Shown here piece after piece: positions 47,804 through 57,259 of a stretch of 64,000 nucleotides of DNA; position 1 is the stretch's first letter; every line of letters begins with the position of its first letter. The position numbers and the translations under genes are program-made. Below the pieces are notes generated by a model, which was not told where the DNA came from, made no database searches, and saw nothing but the letters and a program-made list of their open reading frames with translations. The stretch lies in assembly GCF_000697965.2 (NCBI RefSeq), contig NZ_CP015880.1, positions 124,001 through 188,000 of the forward strand. The letters are read 5' to 3'. Source of the DNA: Ensifer adhaerens. Its GTDB lineage: Bacteria > Pseudomonadota > Alphaproteobacteria > Rhizobiales > Rhizobiaceae.

Positions 47804-47841
47804 ATCCCGGAGGACACGTGCTGGTCCTCCGGGATTTTTTT
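47804..47841 (+). terminator. intrinsic terminator after the SRPBCC gene
   Basis: A 12-bp perfect stem ATCCCGGAGGAC / GTCCTCCGGGAT with an 8-base loop is followed by a TTTTTT run, a textbook Rho-independent terminator. Confidence 0.93.
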
Positions 47842-47842
47842 G

Positions 47843-48424
47843 CTAGTGCATGGCGGCGATCGCGCTGCCGGCGATGCCGACGGAGAAGAGCGTGAGGCAG
47901 ACGGCGGCGATCCGGCGCGGCAGGTGCGAAGCCGAAAGACCCTTGGACATCTGCACCAGCAGGGCGCCGGCCCCGATCCAGGTCGACCCGGCGGCGATGA
48001 CCAGCAGGGAGAAGCCGGCGATCCAGGGCCAGACGGCTGCCAGTCCTGTCTGCGGCAACAGCACCAGGGCGACGATCAGGGCTTTCGGATTGAGCAGCGT
48101 CGTGACGAAGACTTGTCGGATGGAGATGACGACACCTTCGCTGCGCTCGGCATCGGTCGTCCAGAGCGCATAGGCGAGGTAGAGAACCCAGCAGGCGGCA
48201 ATGAGCCTCAGCGCCAGGCCGAGGTTCGGATGGGCGGCAAGGAACGGTGCGAGCAACGCGACGGCGGGAATGATCACCGCGAGATAGCCGCCGAGTTCGC
48301 CGGTCAAAAGCGGCAGCGACCGGCGAAACCCGGCCGATGCGCCGGAGAGCCAAAGCAGCGTATTCGTCGGACCGGGCGTCGCGAGCAGGACGAGGGCGGC
48401 AAGGGCAAAGGCGAGCGGCTGCAT
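47843..48424 (-). CDS. LysE/RhtB-family exporter
   Basis: This 193-residue inner-membrane exporter has about six helices. The N-terminal pattern ALVLLATPGPTNTLLWLSGASAGFRRSLPLLTGELGGYLAVI matches the LysE/RhtB family (TPGPNN-type motif), and the mid-protein loop FVTTLLNPKALIVALVLLP is also typical. Family members export basic amino acids, threonine or homoserine lactones; the substrate is not predictable. The start opens ~220 bp from the divergent EamA gene. Confidence 0.85.
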   Translation of the reverse strand: MQPLAFALAALVLLATPGPTNTLLWLSGASAGFRRSLPLLTGELGGYLAVIIPAVALLAPFLAAHPNLGLALRLIAACWVLYLAYALWTTDAERSEGVVISIRQVFVTTLLNPKALIVALVLLPQTGLAAVWPWIAGFSLLVIAAGSTWIGAGALLVQMSKGLSASHLPRRIAAVCLTLFSVGIAGSAIAAMH

Positions 48425-48644
48425 GTCGTTGGGACCCGAGTTTCATGGTCGTTATCGCTGCCTTCTAGCAGCGGCGCAAGCGCCGGTTCTTGATCTCCAT
48501 CAAGCTTGCTGTCCGATCTGTGGTGCAAGCCACCCCAAGAAATCGCCACAGCGCCGCCCCGACATGCCCCTTCCGCGCCCGTCGCGGCCGCGCTATCAGA
48601 CGGGCTCCGCCGCTTCTCCTCCCGCCGGCGTGATCGAGGCTCCC

Positions 48645-49529
48645 ATGAACAAGACCGTCCTGTCAGGCATCGTCATGACGACGTTTTCCTATTTCCTGTT
48701 TTCGCTGCAGGATGCGTCGGTCAAATGGCTGGTCGTCGGCTACTCGGTCTGGCAGATCCTGTTTACCCGCAGCATCACCATTCTCTTGCTCTGCCTTGTG
48801 ATCGGTCGCGGCAAGCTGGTGCGCAGCGCCATCTCGTCGCCGGTGATCAAACCGCTCTTCGTGCGCAATCTTTTGCTGCTCGCTGCCTGGCTTTCCTATT
48901 TCAACGCGGCGCGCGACCTCGGCCTGGCGGAGATGACCACCCTTTACTACGCCGCGCCAATCATCGTGACGCTGCTTGCTGTACCGATCCTGAAGGAGGA
49001 CGTGCCGCCGATCCGCTGGTTCGCTGTGTTCATCGGCTTCGTTGGCGTGCTCATCGCCTGCGATCCGCTCGGCACCGGCATGAAACTGTCGCTGCCGGTT
49101 TTCCTGGCGCTTATCGCCGCCGTCTTCTGGGCGATCGGCACTGTCATGCTGCGCAAGACGGCACTTCAGGAAACGACCCTGGTGCAGATGACGATCTCCA
49201 ACGTCTTTTTCATCGGCATGACCGGGCTTGCCGTCGGCTTTTTCTGGACGCCGCCTGCGCTCTTCGACGTCGCGCTGATGGCCGGAACCGGCGTCATCGC
49301 CGGCATCGCCCAGTACGCGTTGTTCGAGGGTATGCGCCGGGCACCGATCTCGGTGATCGCGCCGTTCGAATATACCTCGCTCGTCTGGGCCTTCGGACTC
49401 GGCTTCCTGATCTGGGGCGACGTTCCGGCCATGAACGTCTTTGCCGGCGCCGGGCTGATCTTTGCGGCCGGCCTGCTGATCATCGTCGGCGAACGACTGG
49501 CGCATCGGCGCGCCGGTGCCGCCGCTTAG
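48645..49529 (+). CDS. EamA/RhaT (DMT) family transporter
   Basis: This 294-residue drug/metabolite transporter has ten predicted helices in two EamA repeats. Typical segments are YFLFSLQDASVKWLVVGYSVWQILFTRS, ARDLGLAEMTTLYYAAPIIVTLLAVPILKEDVPPIRWFAVFIGFVGVLIAC in repeat one, and FEGMRRAPISVIAPFEYTSLVWAFGLGFLIWGD in repeat two. ATG 48645 follows GATCGAGGCTCCC; an upstream ATG at 48564 is less likely. The substrate is unknown. Confidence 0.87.
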   Translation: MNKTVLSGIVMTTFSYFLFSLQDASVKWLVVGYSVWQILFTRSITILLLCLVIGRGKLVRSAISSPVIKPLFVRNLLLLAAWLSYFNAARDLGLAEMTTLYYAAPIIVTLLAVPILKEDVPPIRWFAVFIGFVGVLIACDPLGTGMKLSLPVFLALIAAVFWAIGTVMLRKTALQETTLVQMTISNVFFIGMTGLAVGFFWTPPALFDVALMAGTGVIAGIAQYALFEGMRRAPISVIAPFEYTSLVWAFGLGFLIWGDVPAMNVFAGAGLIFAAGLLIIVGERLAHRRAGAAA

Positions 49530-49555
49530 AGATACGGGACGGACGGAAATCGTCG

Positions 49556-50389
49556 TCATGCTTTGATGACGAGCGCCTCGGGAACACGGCCGGTCAGCCT
49601 GAAGAACATGTGTGAGGTCACGAGCACGTTTGGGTCGGCAAGATGCTGGTCGAGTGCTTCCAGATCGGCATCGAGTTCGGCCTGGCCGATGAAGCCTTCG
49701 GCGACAAGCCCGCCGCGGACATTGTCGATGAAATCCCGAAGGATCGGCCGGCGGTCGTGACCCGGCGGATAGACATGCTCGACCGCGTCGACGGATATCG
49801 CCTCGATACCGGCGTTCCGGAACAGACGATGCAGCCGGCGACCGATATTGAGGTCGATGCCTCTGGCGGCGGAATAGGCGACATAGGCGGCAAGCAGCCG
49901 GTCCCAGGCGGCAAGCGGCGGATCGCAGATATGTCCGAGGAAATCGGCCTCGAAGCTCGCGATCCAGCCACCCGGCCGTACCAATGACACCATTTCGAGC
50001 ACGATCAGCTCTGGCCGCGGCACGTTGACGAGCACCAGCCGCATATGAGCGCCGTCGAAGGAACGGCGCGGCAGGCCTGTCGCATAGGCATCGCCCTCGC
50101 GCACATCCACCTGGGGGAGCGCATGGCCGGCAACGAAACGGCGGGCGAGTTCGACAAAATTCGGATCGCGTTCGATGCCGAGCACCGATCCGTTTGGCCC
50201 GACGCGTTTGCCAAGTAGGTGCAGAACCCCACCGGGGCCGCAGCCAAGATCGACGACGCGTTCGCCCGGCCGGATTCCGACCCGTTCGAGCTGCTGGTCG
50301 GAATCAGGGGCGAGATTGGCAATCTGTCGTTTCAGGCGTTCTTCTTCGGGCCCGGCGCGCCCAAGAAGATAGAGATCAGGCTCGCTCAT
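49556..50389 (-). CDS. SAM-dependent methyltransferase, class I
   Basis: This 277-residue protein has a Rossmann methyltransferase core: motif I VVDLGCGPGGVLHLLGKRVG (about residue 45), motif II VLGIERDPNFVELARR, post-I acidic DVREGDAYATGLP and LVNVPRPELIVLEMVSLVRPGGW. It resembles UbiE/Methyltransf_11 enzymes but with a C-terminal extension (~180-277) seen in some antibiotic-type enzymes. ATG 50389 follows GAGGGGGACACGCC. Substrate unknown. The frame could open 18 codons earlier. Confidence 0.85.
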   Translation of the reverse strand: MSEPDLYLLGRAGPEEERLKRQIANLAPDSDQQLERVGIRPGERVVDLGCGPGGVLHLLGKRVGPNGSVLGIERDPNFVELARRFVAGHALPQVDVREGDAYATGLPRRSFDGAHMRLVLVNVPRPELIVLEMVSLVRPGGWIASFEADFLGHICDPPLAAWDRLLAAYVAYSAARGIDLNIGRRLHRLFRNAGIEAISVDAVEHVYPPGHDRRPILRDFIDNVRGGLVAEGFIGQAELDADLEALDQHLADPNVLVTSHMFFRLTGRVPEALVIKA

Positions 50390-50462
50390 GGCGTGTCCCC
50401 CTCTGACCTCGCGGAGGATGCGCCTGCGCGCGAAGAGCGTCAATCAGAAGATGCTGATAAGC

Positions 50463-50891
50463 TTAACGCACGCCGGACGTCATGAAACGTCGCTCGGGAG
50501 TTTCTTCATAGATCACAAGACCTTCGCGGCGGTAGAACGCCACCGCCGGATTGGTCGTCAGCACGCTGAGCTGCACGGGCAGGCCGATCGCCCTTGCTTC
50601 ACCGAGCACTTGGCGAAGCGCGATCGCACCGTAGCCGCACTTCTGGTGACCGGGCGCGACGTAAAGCTTGTTCACCCAGAAATGGTCCTCGCGCCGCGTG
50701 ACCGATACGCAGCCGACATCCTCGTGCCCCACGGCGATGATGCGATACTCGCCGAGGATGAGTGCATCCGCCAGCCGAGGCCGCCAGCTGCCCCAAAGCG
50801 CGATCGCATAGTTGCGCATACAGGCTTCTTCCAGCCAGCGCAGATAGGGTTCGTCGTCGGGGACGGCGGGGCGGAGGGCGGCTTTGGTCAT
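50463..50891 (-). CDS. GNAT-family N-acetyltransferase
   Basis: This 142-residue acetyltransferase of the GCN5 fold shows VGCVSVTRREDHFWVNKLYVAPGHQKCGYGAIALRQVL, which covers the acetyl-CoA pyrophosphate loop (Q-K-C-G-Y-G in place of the common QGxGxG/A), then QLSVLTTNPAVAFYRREGLVIYEE, the C-terminal NPA-FYxxxGF strand-helix. The loop is slightly atypical. The substrate is unknown. It is on the same strand as the methyltransferase, 73 bases upstream of it. Confidence 0.87.
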   Translation of the reverse strand: MTKAALRPAVPDDEPYLRWLEEACMRNYAIALWGSWRPRLADALILGEYRIIAVGHEDVGCVSVTRREDHFWVNKLYVAPGHQKCGYGAIALRQVLGEARAIGLPVQLSVLTTNPAVAFYRREGLVIYEETPERRFMTSGVR

Positions 50892-51013
50892 GGCTTCGTC
50901 ATGGAGTGTGGTTCAATCCGCGCAGGCCTAGCACCACAACCGTAACAGAGTGATGGCGGCCGGGTGGGCGCTAAGCCGGCAAGGGCCTCGAGCAGGCCGG
51001 GCTCAAACGAAAA

Positions 51014-51033
51014 CAGGCCCTCGAGGGGGCCTG
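51014..51033 (-). terminator. terminator of the beta-oxidation operon
   Basis: CAGGCCC / GGGCCTG, 7-bp stem and 6-base loop, 24 bp past the fadB stop on the minus strand, followed by TTTTCGTTTG. It suits intrinsic termination. Confidence 0.7.
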
Positions 51034-51056
51034 CTTCCAATGCTATTCAGCGAACC

Positions 51057-53273
51057 TTACGCCGCCTGTTTCTTCTCGCCGTAGGGGTCGAAGCGGCCGT
51101 AGAAGGTCTCGCCGCGTTCGGCCATTTCCTTGAGGAGTGCCGTCGGCTTGAAGTGGTTGCCATAATCCTTGGCGAGCGTCTCGCACATCGTGACGAAGGC
51201 CTTCACGCCCATGCCGTCGATGTAGGAGAGCGTGCCGCCGGTGTAGGGAGCAAAGCCGAAACCGAGGATCGAGCCGACGTCTGCTTCGCGCGGATCGGTG
51301 ACGATGCCTTCTTCCATGGTGCGGGCCGCTTCGAGCGCGATCGTCGCCAGGAACCGCTGCTTCAGCACCTCAACATCGATCTTGTCGGCGTTCTTCTGCG
51401 GATAGAGGGTTTTCAGCTCCGGCCACAGATACTTCTTGGCGGGCTTGGCCGGATACTCGTAGAAGCCCTTGCCGTTCTTGCGACCGCGACGGTCGAGATC
51501 GTCGACCATCTTGTTGATCAGCGCCAGGTGCTTGGGATCGACGGCCTTTTCGCCGAGGTCGGCGACGGTGGCCTTGAGGATCTTCTGGCTGAGGTCGATC
51601 GCCACTTCGTCGTTGAGCGACAGCGGGCCGACCGGCATGCCGGCCATCTTGGCGGCATTTTCGATCATCGCCGGCGGTACGCCTTCGATCAGCATGTCAT
51701 AGGCTTCGTGGATGTAGCGGAAGACGCAACGGTTGACGTAGAAGCCGCGGGTGTCGTTGACGACGATCGGCGTCTTCTTGATCGCCGCGACATAGTCGAG
51801 TGCCACGGCGAGCGCCCTGTCGCCGCTCTCCTTACCGAGGATCACTTCCGTCAGCATCATCTTCTCGACTGGTGAGAAGAAGTGGACGCCGATGAACTGG
51901 CCCGGGCGCTTGGAGTTCTTGGCAAGACCGGTGATCGGCAGCGTCGAGGTGTTGGAGGCAAAGATCGCGTCTTCGGCAATCACCGCTTCCACCTTCTCGA
52001 TCACGTCCTTCTTGACCTGGCGATCCTCGAACACCGCTTCGACGACGAGGCCGGCGGTCTTCAGGTCATTGTAGTCGGCCGAAGGGGTGATACGGGCAAG
52101 CAGCGCCTCGCCCTCTTCCTTGGTCAGGCGGCCCTTGCCGATCGAATCCTTGACCAGGCCTTCCGAATGCGCCTTGCCCTTTTCGGCCGCTTCCATGTCG
52201 CGGTCGATCAGCGTCACCGCAATGCCGGCAGCAGCCGTCACATAGGCGATCGAGGCGCCCATGAAGCCGGCGCCGACGACGCCGACATGCTTGAATTCGG
52301 ACTTCGGCACGCCGGCCGGACGACGGGCGCCCTTGCCGAGTTCCTGCATCGAGACGAACAGCGAGCGGATCATCGAGAAGGCTTCGGTCGTTTGAAGGAT
52401 CTCGGTGAAGTAGCGCTGCTCGATCTTGAGCGCCGTGTCGAACGGTACCTGCAGGCCTTCATAGACGCACTTCAGGATCGCGACGGCGCCCGGATAGTTG
52501 CCGTAGGTCTCGCGGCGCAGGATGCCGGAAGCGGCCGGCCAGAGCTGGGCCGAAGCCGGCGTCCAGATGCCGCCGCCTGGAACCTTGTAGCCCTTTTCGT
52601 CCCACGGCTGGACCGGCTTCAGGCCGTTCTTGATCATCGCCTTGGCCGCGTCGACCAGCTTGTCGGCATCGACGACTTCATGCACCAGGCCAAGCGCCTT
52701 GGCGCGGGCTGCCGTCAGCGACGAGCCTGTCGTCATCATCTGCAGCGCATCCTGCGCATTGGTCAGGCGCGGCACGCGCTGGGTGCCGCCGGCGCCCGGG
52801 AAAATGCCGACCTTGACTTCCGGCAGCGCGATCTTGACCGACTTGGAATTCGACGCGACACGGCCGTGGCAGGCGAGCGAAAGCTCGAAGGCGCCGCCCA
52901 TGCAGGTGCCGTTGATCGCCGATACCCATGGCTTGCCCGAGGTTTCGAGCTTGCGGAAGAGCCCGGTCATGCGGCCAACGAGGTCGAAGAGCTTCTGGGC
53001 GGCGTTATCCGGATCCTTCTTCTTTTCTTCCTGCTGGAAGGTGAACATCGACTTGATCATGGAAAGGTCGGCGCCGCCGGAGAAGCTCGACTTGCCGGAC
53101 GTAAAGACGACGCCCTTGACCGCTGCGTCGGCCGTGGTCTGGTCGACGATGGCGTTGAGCTCTTCCATCACCTCCTGAGTGAAGACGTTCATCGACTTCT
53201 CAGGCATGTCCCAGGTGACGAGCGCGATGCCGTCAGCGTCGGTCTCGATCTTGAAATTGGTGTAATTCGTCAT
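51057..53273 (-). CDS. fadB: fused enoyl-CoA hydratase / 3-hydroxyacyl-CoA dehydrogenase
   Basis: The bifunctional alpha subunit of beta-oxidation. The 738-residue product has an N-terminal crotonase domain (~1-190) with KSSFSGGADLSMIK and GTCMGGAFELSLACHGRVASNS, whose Gly-Gly oxyanion hole and SGGAD motif are intact. A C-terminal NAD-binding domain starts near residue 325 (VGVVGAGFMGASIAYVTAAAGI), with a dehydrogenase domain whose HFFSPVEKM carries the catalytic His. The start follows GAGGGGGAGAACC. It is the last gene of the operon, 11 bases after the lipoprotein. Confidence 0.94.
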   Translation of the reverse strand: MTNYTNFKIETDADGIALVTWDMPEKSMNVFTQEVMEELNAIVDQTTADAAVKGVVFTSGKSSFSGGADLSMIKSMFTFQQEEKKKDPDNAAQKLFDLVGRMTGLFRKLETSGKPWVSAINGTCMGGAFELSLACHGRVASNSKSVKIALPEVKVGIFPGAGGTQRVPRLTNAQDALQMMTTGSSLTAARAKALGLVHEVVDADKLVDAAKAMIKNGLKPVQPWDEKGYKVPGGGIWTPASAQLWPAASGILRRETYGNYPGAVAILKCVYEGLQVPFDTALKIEQRYFTEILQTTEAFSMIRSLFVSMQELGKGARRPAGVPKSEFKHVGVVGAGFMGASIAYVTAAAGIAVTLIDRDMEAAEKGKAHSEGLVKDSIGKGRLTKEEGEALLARITPSADYNDLKTAGLVVEAVFEDRQVKKDVIEKVEAVIAEDAIFASNTSTLPITGLAKNSKRPGQFIGVHFFSPVEKMMLTEVILGKESGDRALAVALDYVAAIKKTPIVVNDTRGFYVNRCVFRYIHEAYDMLIEGVPPAMIENAAKMAGMPVGPLSLNDEVAIDLSQKILKATVADLGEKAVDPKHLALINKMVDDLDRRGRKNGKGFYEYPAKPAKKYLWPELKTLYPQKNADKIDVEVLKQRFLATIALEAARTMEEGIVTDPREADVGSILGFGFAPYTGGTLSYIDGMGVKAFVTMCETLAKDYGNHFKPTALLKEMAERGETFYGRFDPYGEKKQAA

Positions 53274-53284
53274 GGTTCTCCCCC

Positions 53285-53698
53285 TCAGTAGAGAATGGGT
53301 TCGATCTGCAGCGAGACGTTCGATCCGCCGCTGTAACGTTGCTTGCTGGTGTTGGTGGCGATCAGCCGGCCGTCGCGCTCGACGCGAATGGTGAAGCCCG
53401 CGTCGACAGCCTTGTCGAGTTCGGGCTTCGGCACCTGCAGCACGAAGGGCACGCGGGTGGCCTTGCCGTCGCTGACGACCGAAGTCTCGGCGATCAGTTT
53501 GGCGGCCACGTCCATCACGCCCTGCTCTTCGAGCCGGATCGTGACGGTGCCGGCCGGAACCGGGCCGCTCGCGACATTGGAGATCGCACCGGTGAGCGTG
53601 AAGCTGTCGCCGCCTTCCTCCTCGTCGGAGACGCAGCCCGCGGCTGCAAGCAGCCCCAGGCCCATCACTCCGACAAGGGTGCGGCGCATCACGTCCAT
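53285..53698 (-). CDS. small YbaY-like lipoprotein inside the fad operon
   Basis: This 137-residue predicted lipoprotein has a signal and lipobox MRRTLVGVMGLGLLAAAGC, then a beta-rich domain matching the YbaY/DUF type: FTLTGAISNVASGPVPAGTVTIRLEEQGV … LIAETSVVSDGKATRVPFVLQVPKPELDKAVDAGFTIRVERDGRLIATNTSKQRYSG. Such proteins are usually outer-membrane or periplasmic, of unclear function. It lies two bases after fadA and 11 before fadB, so it is cotranscribed with cytoplasmic beta-oxidation enzymes, an odd placement. Confidence 0.8.
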   Translation of the reverse strand: MDVMRRTLVGVMGLGLLAAAGCVSDEEEGGDSFTLTGAISNVASGPVPAGTVTIRLEEQGVMDVAAKLIAETSVVSDGKATRVPFVLQVPKPELDKAVDAGFTIRVERDGRLIATNTSKQRYSGGSNVSLQIEPILY

Positions 53699-53700
53699 GG

Positions 53701-54909
53701 TCAGACCCTTTCGATGATCGTGGCCGTGCCCATGCCGGCGCCGATGCAGAGCGTGACGAGCGCGGTGTTGAGATCGCGGCGCTCCAGTTCGTCGAGCACG
53801 GTGCCGAGGATCATCGCGCCGGTTGCGCCGAGCGGATGGCCCATGGCGATCGCGCCGCCGTTGACGTTGATCTTGTCGTGCGGGATGTCGAAGGCCTGCA
53901 TGTAGCGCAGCACGACGGCCGCGAAGGCTTCGTTGAGCTCGAAGAGGTCGATGTCCGACAGCTTCATGTCGGCGCGCTTCAGAAGCTTTTCGGTGACGTC
54001 GACCGGGCCGGTCAGCATCAGTGCCGGGTCGGAGCCGATGTTGGCGAAGGCGCGGATGCGGGCGCGGGGCTTCAGGCCCATGCTTTCGCCGCCGGCCTTG
54101 GAGCCGAGCAACACGGCAGCAGCGCCATCGACGATGCCCGAAGAGTTGCCGGCGTGGTGCACGTAGTTGATCTTCTCAATTTCAGGATGCGCCTGGATGC
54201 CGACGGCTTCGAAGCCGCCCATTTCGCCCGGCATCTGGAAGGACGGGTTGAGCGAAGCGAGCGCCTGCATGTCGGTGCCCGGACGCATGTGCTCGTCGCG
54301 GTCGAGGATGGTCAGGCCGTTCTGGTCCTTGAAGGGCACGACGGACTTCTTGAAGTAGCCCTGTTCCCAGGCGTGCGCCGCACGCTTCTGGCTTTCGACC
54401 GCATAGGCGTCGACGTCGTCGCGGCTAAAACCGTACTTGGTGGCGATCAGGTCGGCCGAAACGCCCTGCGGCATGAAGAAGGCCGGCAAGTTGACCGAGG
54501 GGTCCATGAACCAGGCGCCGCCCGACATGCCGAGGCCGACGCGCGACATCGATTCAACGCCGCCGGCAATCACGATGTCGTCGGCGCCTTGGGCGATCTT
54601 GGCTGCGCCAAAGTTGACGGCGTCGAGGCCGGAGGCGCAGAAGCGTGAAATCTGCATGCCAGGCGCACGGGTCGAATAACCGGCTTCGAAGGCGGCAGCT
54701 TTCGGGATCACCGCGCCTGCGTCCATCACAGGATCGACGCAACCCATGATGATGTCGTCCACGGTCGAGGTGTCGAGGTCGTTGCGGTCACGCACCGCTT
54801 CCAGCATCTTGGCTGCCAGGCGAACAGACGGCACTTCGTGCAGCGATCCGTCCTTCTTGCCACGGCCGCGCGGTGTGCGCACGTGGTCGTAAACGAAGAC
54901 TTTCGTCAT
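53701..54909 (-). CDS. fadA: acetyl-CoA acyltransferase (3-ketoacyl-CoA thiolase)
   Basis: Thiolase cleaves 3-ketoacyl-CoA to acetyl-CoA and a shortened acyl-CoA. The 402-residue product has the nucleophilic Cys91 in SRFCASGLDAVNFG, the second His in GGAIAMGHPLGATGAM, and C-terminal Cys in VTLCIGAGMGTA, all family-conserved. The start follows GGGAGATGAGAC. It is second in the operon, behind the acyl-CoA dehydrogenase with a hairpin between. Confidence 0.96.
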   Translation of the reverse strand: MTKVFVYDHVRTPRGRGKKDGSLHEVPSVRLAAKMLEAVRDRNDLDTSTVDDIIMGCVDPVMDAGAVIPKAAAFEAGYSTRAPGMQISRFCASGLDAVNFGAAKIAQGADDIVIAGGVESMSRVGLGMSGGAWFMDPSVNLPAFFMPQGVSADLIATKYGFSRDDVDAYAVESQKRAAHAWEQGYFKKSVVPFKDQNGLTILDRDEHMRPGTDMQALASLNPSFQMPGEMGGFEAVGIQAHPEIEKINYVHHAGNSSGIVDGAAAVLLGSKAGGESMGLKPRARIRAFANIGSDPALMLTGPVDVTEKLLKRADMKLSDIDLFELNEAFAAVVLRYMQAFDIPHDKINVNGGAIAMGHPLGATGAMILGTVLDELERRDLNTALVTLCIGAGMGTATIIERV

Positions 54910-54925
54910 GTCTCATCTCCCTTTC

Positions 54926-54947
54926 GGCAGCACCGTCAGGTGCTGCC
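54926..54947 (-). promoter_or_regulatory. intercistronic hairpin between acyl-CoA dehydrogenase and fadA
   Basis: A perfect 9-bp stem GGCAGCACC / GGTGCTGCC with a GTCA loop lies 17 bp before the fadA start. There is no T run, so it may stabilise mRNA rather than terminate it. Confidence 0.6.
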
Positions 54948-54981
54948 CGTCAAAACATTTTAGATCGAACCCGCGGCGGGA

Positions 54982-56778
54982 TTAGAAAGCGGCCGCATCG
55001 AGCGCCATCAGCGTGTCGGCGCCGGTTTCGATGCGGGCCTTGCGCAGGGCCGTTTCCGGCAGGATCCTTTCCATGAAGAAGGTCGCGGTGATCAGCTTGT
55101 TCTTCAGATAGTCTGCGCGCGCCGTTTCGCCAGAGGCAAGCTTTTCCTCGGCGGTCTTGGCGATCTTCGCCCACATGTAACCAAGGACGACGAGACCGAA
55201 GAGGTGCATGTAGTCGGTCGAGCCGGCGCCGGCATTGTCGGGCTTGGCCATCGCGTTCTGCATGAACCACATGGTGGCCGCCTGCAGGTCGTTGAGGCCT
55301 TTCTTCAGCGCCTTGGTATAGGCGGCGAGCTTTTCGTTGCTGCGGTTTTCCTCGCAGAAATCGCCGATCTCCTTGAACAGCGCCATGACGGCGCGGCCGC
55401 CGTTGAGGCCTAGCTTGCGGCCGACGAGGTCGAGCGCCTGGATGCCGTTGGCGCCTTCATAGATCATCGCTATGCGGGCATCGCGGACATACTGGCTCAT
55501 GCCGTGTTCTTCGATGTAGCCGTGACCGCCGAACATCTGCTGCGCCATGACGGCATGGTCGAAGCCCTTGTCGGTAAGTACGCCCTTCAGGATCGGCGTC
55601 ATCAGGCCGAGGACGTCGTCGGCCGTCTGGCGGTCGGCATCATTGTCGGAGCGGTGGGCGATGTCGGACTTGAGCGCGGTCCAGAGCGTGAAGGCGCGGC
55701 CGGCTTCGTTGAAGGCCTTGATCGTCATCAGGGTGCGGCGCACGTCCGGATGCACGATGATCGGGTCGGCCTTCTTGTCCGGCGCCTTCGGGCCGGAGAG
55801 CGAACGGCCCTGGATGCGGTCGCGCGCATAGTTGGCGGCATTCTGGTAGGCGATTTCAGCAATCGAGAGACCCTGCAGGCCGACGCCGAGGCGCGCCTCG
55901 TTCATCATCACGAACATGGCGTTGAGGCCCTTGTTCTCCGTGCCGATGAGATAGCCCTCGGCCTCGTCATAGTTCATGACGCAGGTCGAGTTGCCGTGGA
56001 TGCCCATCTTGTGTTCGATCGCGCCGCAAGAAACACCGTTGCGTTCGCCCGGCTCGCCGGCGGCATCAAGCTTGAACTTCGGTACGATGAACAGTGAAAT
56101 GCCCTTCACACCCTCGGGCGCGCCCTCAATGCGGGCGAGCACCAGATGGATGATGTTGTCCGACATGTCGTGTTCGCCGGCAGAGATGAAGATCTTCTGG
56201 CCGGAGATCTTGTAGGCGCCGTTGCCGGTGGGCACTGCCTTCGTGCGCAGGAGGCCGAGGTCCGTCCCGCAATGCGGCTCGGTGAGATTCATCGTTCCGG
56301 TCCAGGTGCCGGCAACCATCTTCGGCAGGTAGGCCTGCTTCTGCTCGTCCGTGCCATGCACGAGGATCGCGGCGATCGCGCCCTGGGTGAGGCCCGGATA
56401 CATGGTCAGTGCCATGTTGGCCGACGACATGTATTCGCCGACGGCGGTGTGCAGCGTATAGGGCAGGCCCTGGCCACCGAATTCTTCGGGCACGGCAAGG
56501 CCAAGCCAGCCGCCTTCGCGGTAGAGGTCGAAGGCTTCCTTGAAGCCCTTCGGCACGCTGACCGAACCGTCGTCGCGACGCTTGCAGCCTTCCTGGTCGC
56601 CGGAAAGGTTGACCGGAAACAGGGCTTCTTCGGCAAGCTTGGCAGCTTCGCCGACGATCGCTTCGATCATGTCGGGCGTCGCATCGGCAAATCCGGGCAG
56701 GTTGTTGTAGCGCTCGATGCCGAGCACGTCGTTCAGGATGAAGAGGGTATCGTCGACCGGAGCCTTGTAGATGGGCAT
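54982..56778 (-). CDS. acyl-CoA dehydrogenase
   Basis: This FAD-dependent enzyme performs the first oxidation of beta-oxidation. The 598-residue product is longer than the standard ~385-residue type, with an extra C-terminal region seen in ~600-residue alphaproteobacterial members (also the DmdC-like group). Motifs are [53 protein letters not shown], the FAD segment [23 protein letters not shown], and the catalytic glutamate (about residue 440) in [18 protein letters not shown]. It heads the operon; a long palindromic operator lies ~176 bp upstream. Confidence 0.94.
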   Translation of the reverse strand: MPIYKAPVDDTLFILNDVLGIERYNNLPGFADATPDMIEAIVGEAAKLAEEALFPVNLSGDQEGCKRRDDGSVSVPKGFKEAFDLYREGGWLGLAVPEEFGGQGLPYTLHTAVGEYMSSANMALTMYPGLTQGAIAAILVHGTDEQKQAYLPKMVAGTWTGTMNLTEPHCGTDLGLLRTKAVPTGNGAYKISGQKIFISAGEHDMSDNIIHLVLARIEGAPEGVKGISLFIVPKFKLDAAGEPGERNGVSCGAIEHKMGIHGNSTCVMNYDEAEGYLIGTENKGLNAMFVMMNEARLGVGLQGLSIAEIAYQNAANYARDRIQGRSLSGPKAPDKKADPIIVHPDVRRTLMTIKAFNEAGRAFTLWTALKSDIAHRSDNDADRQTADDVLGLMTPILKGVLTDKGFDHAVMAQQMFGGHGYIEEHGMSQYVRDARIAMIYEGANGIQALDLVGRKLGLNGGRAVMALFKEIGDFCEENRSNEKLAAYTKALKKGLNDLQAATMWFMQNAMAKPDNAGAGSTDYMHLFGLVVLGYMWAKIAKTAEEKLASGETARADYLKNKLITATFFMERILPETALRKARIETGADTLMALDAAAF

Positions 56779-56953
56779 TCTTTCCTCGCCTTTGGTGCTT
56801 CGGGCTGCCGTCTCTCGTCGTCGACGCCCGGTTGCAGGATGCCGGATGCGCCGCCATCCTCATTGATTCCAGGGCATCGTCTCCCTCCCGTGCTTCCACG
56901 GGACAGCGGGATGCTCCAGGGCGGTCTCGCATCGTTGGCCGGATGCTACAAAA

Positions 56954-56979
56954 TTTTGACGTTTGCGTAAACGTCAAAA
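56954..56979. promoter_or_regulatory. palindromic operator upstream of the acyl-CoA dehydrogenase operon
   Basis: Half-sites TTTTGACGTTT and AAACGTCAAAA around GCGT, identical over 26 bases to 23886-23911 and sharing CGTAAACGTCAA with the fadD site. It lies ~176 bp upstream of the operon. The gap of 480 bp up to podJ also holds a CtrA-like box. Confidence 0.82.
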
Positions 56980-57081
56980 ATTGCGTGTCGTGCAGTTTGG
57001 TGGTGTGTGGGGGAGGTCGGCGGCACCGCGGCGCCTCAACTTCGCACGATCCTGCCAAATCGTTAAAAAATCATCCGCAGG

Positions 57082-57096
57082 TTAACCGCTTGTTTA
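57082..57096 (+). promoter_or_regulatory. near-consensus CtrA box upstream of podJ
   Basis: TTAA-CCGCTTG-TTTA: TTAA-N7-TTAA with one mismatch, ~165 bp upstream of podJ. CtrA control of podJ is known in Caulobacter; here it is an inference. Confidence 0.45.
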
Positions 57097-57259
57097 CCAC
57101 GTTTCGTGAAAGGTGCGTGTTGAGATGGTCAAAGCTGCAACCTGTCCTGGCGTCGCATCGTTGTAGTTTTGCCCGCGTCGGAAGCGCCACAGGGGTGAAG
57201 AAAGCAGTTTTCTTCCGTGACGACTTTCGAGATGGCCGACGACAGGGGCGAAGAACAAC

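Noticed and set aside
51882..53291. A 469-codon + strand frame across fadB
   Set aside because: Antisense shadow of fadB; composition is charged low complexity with no motifs.
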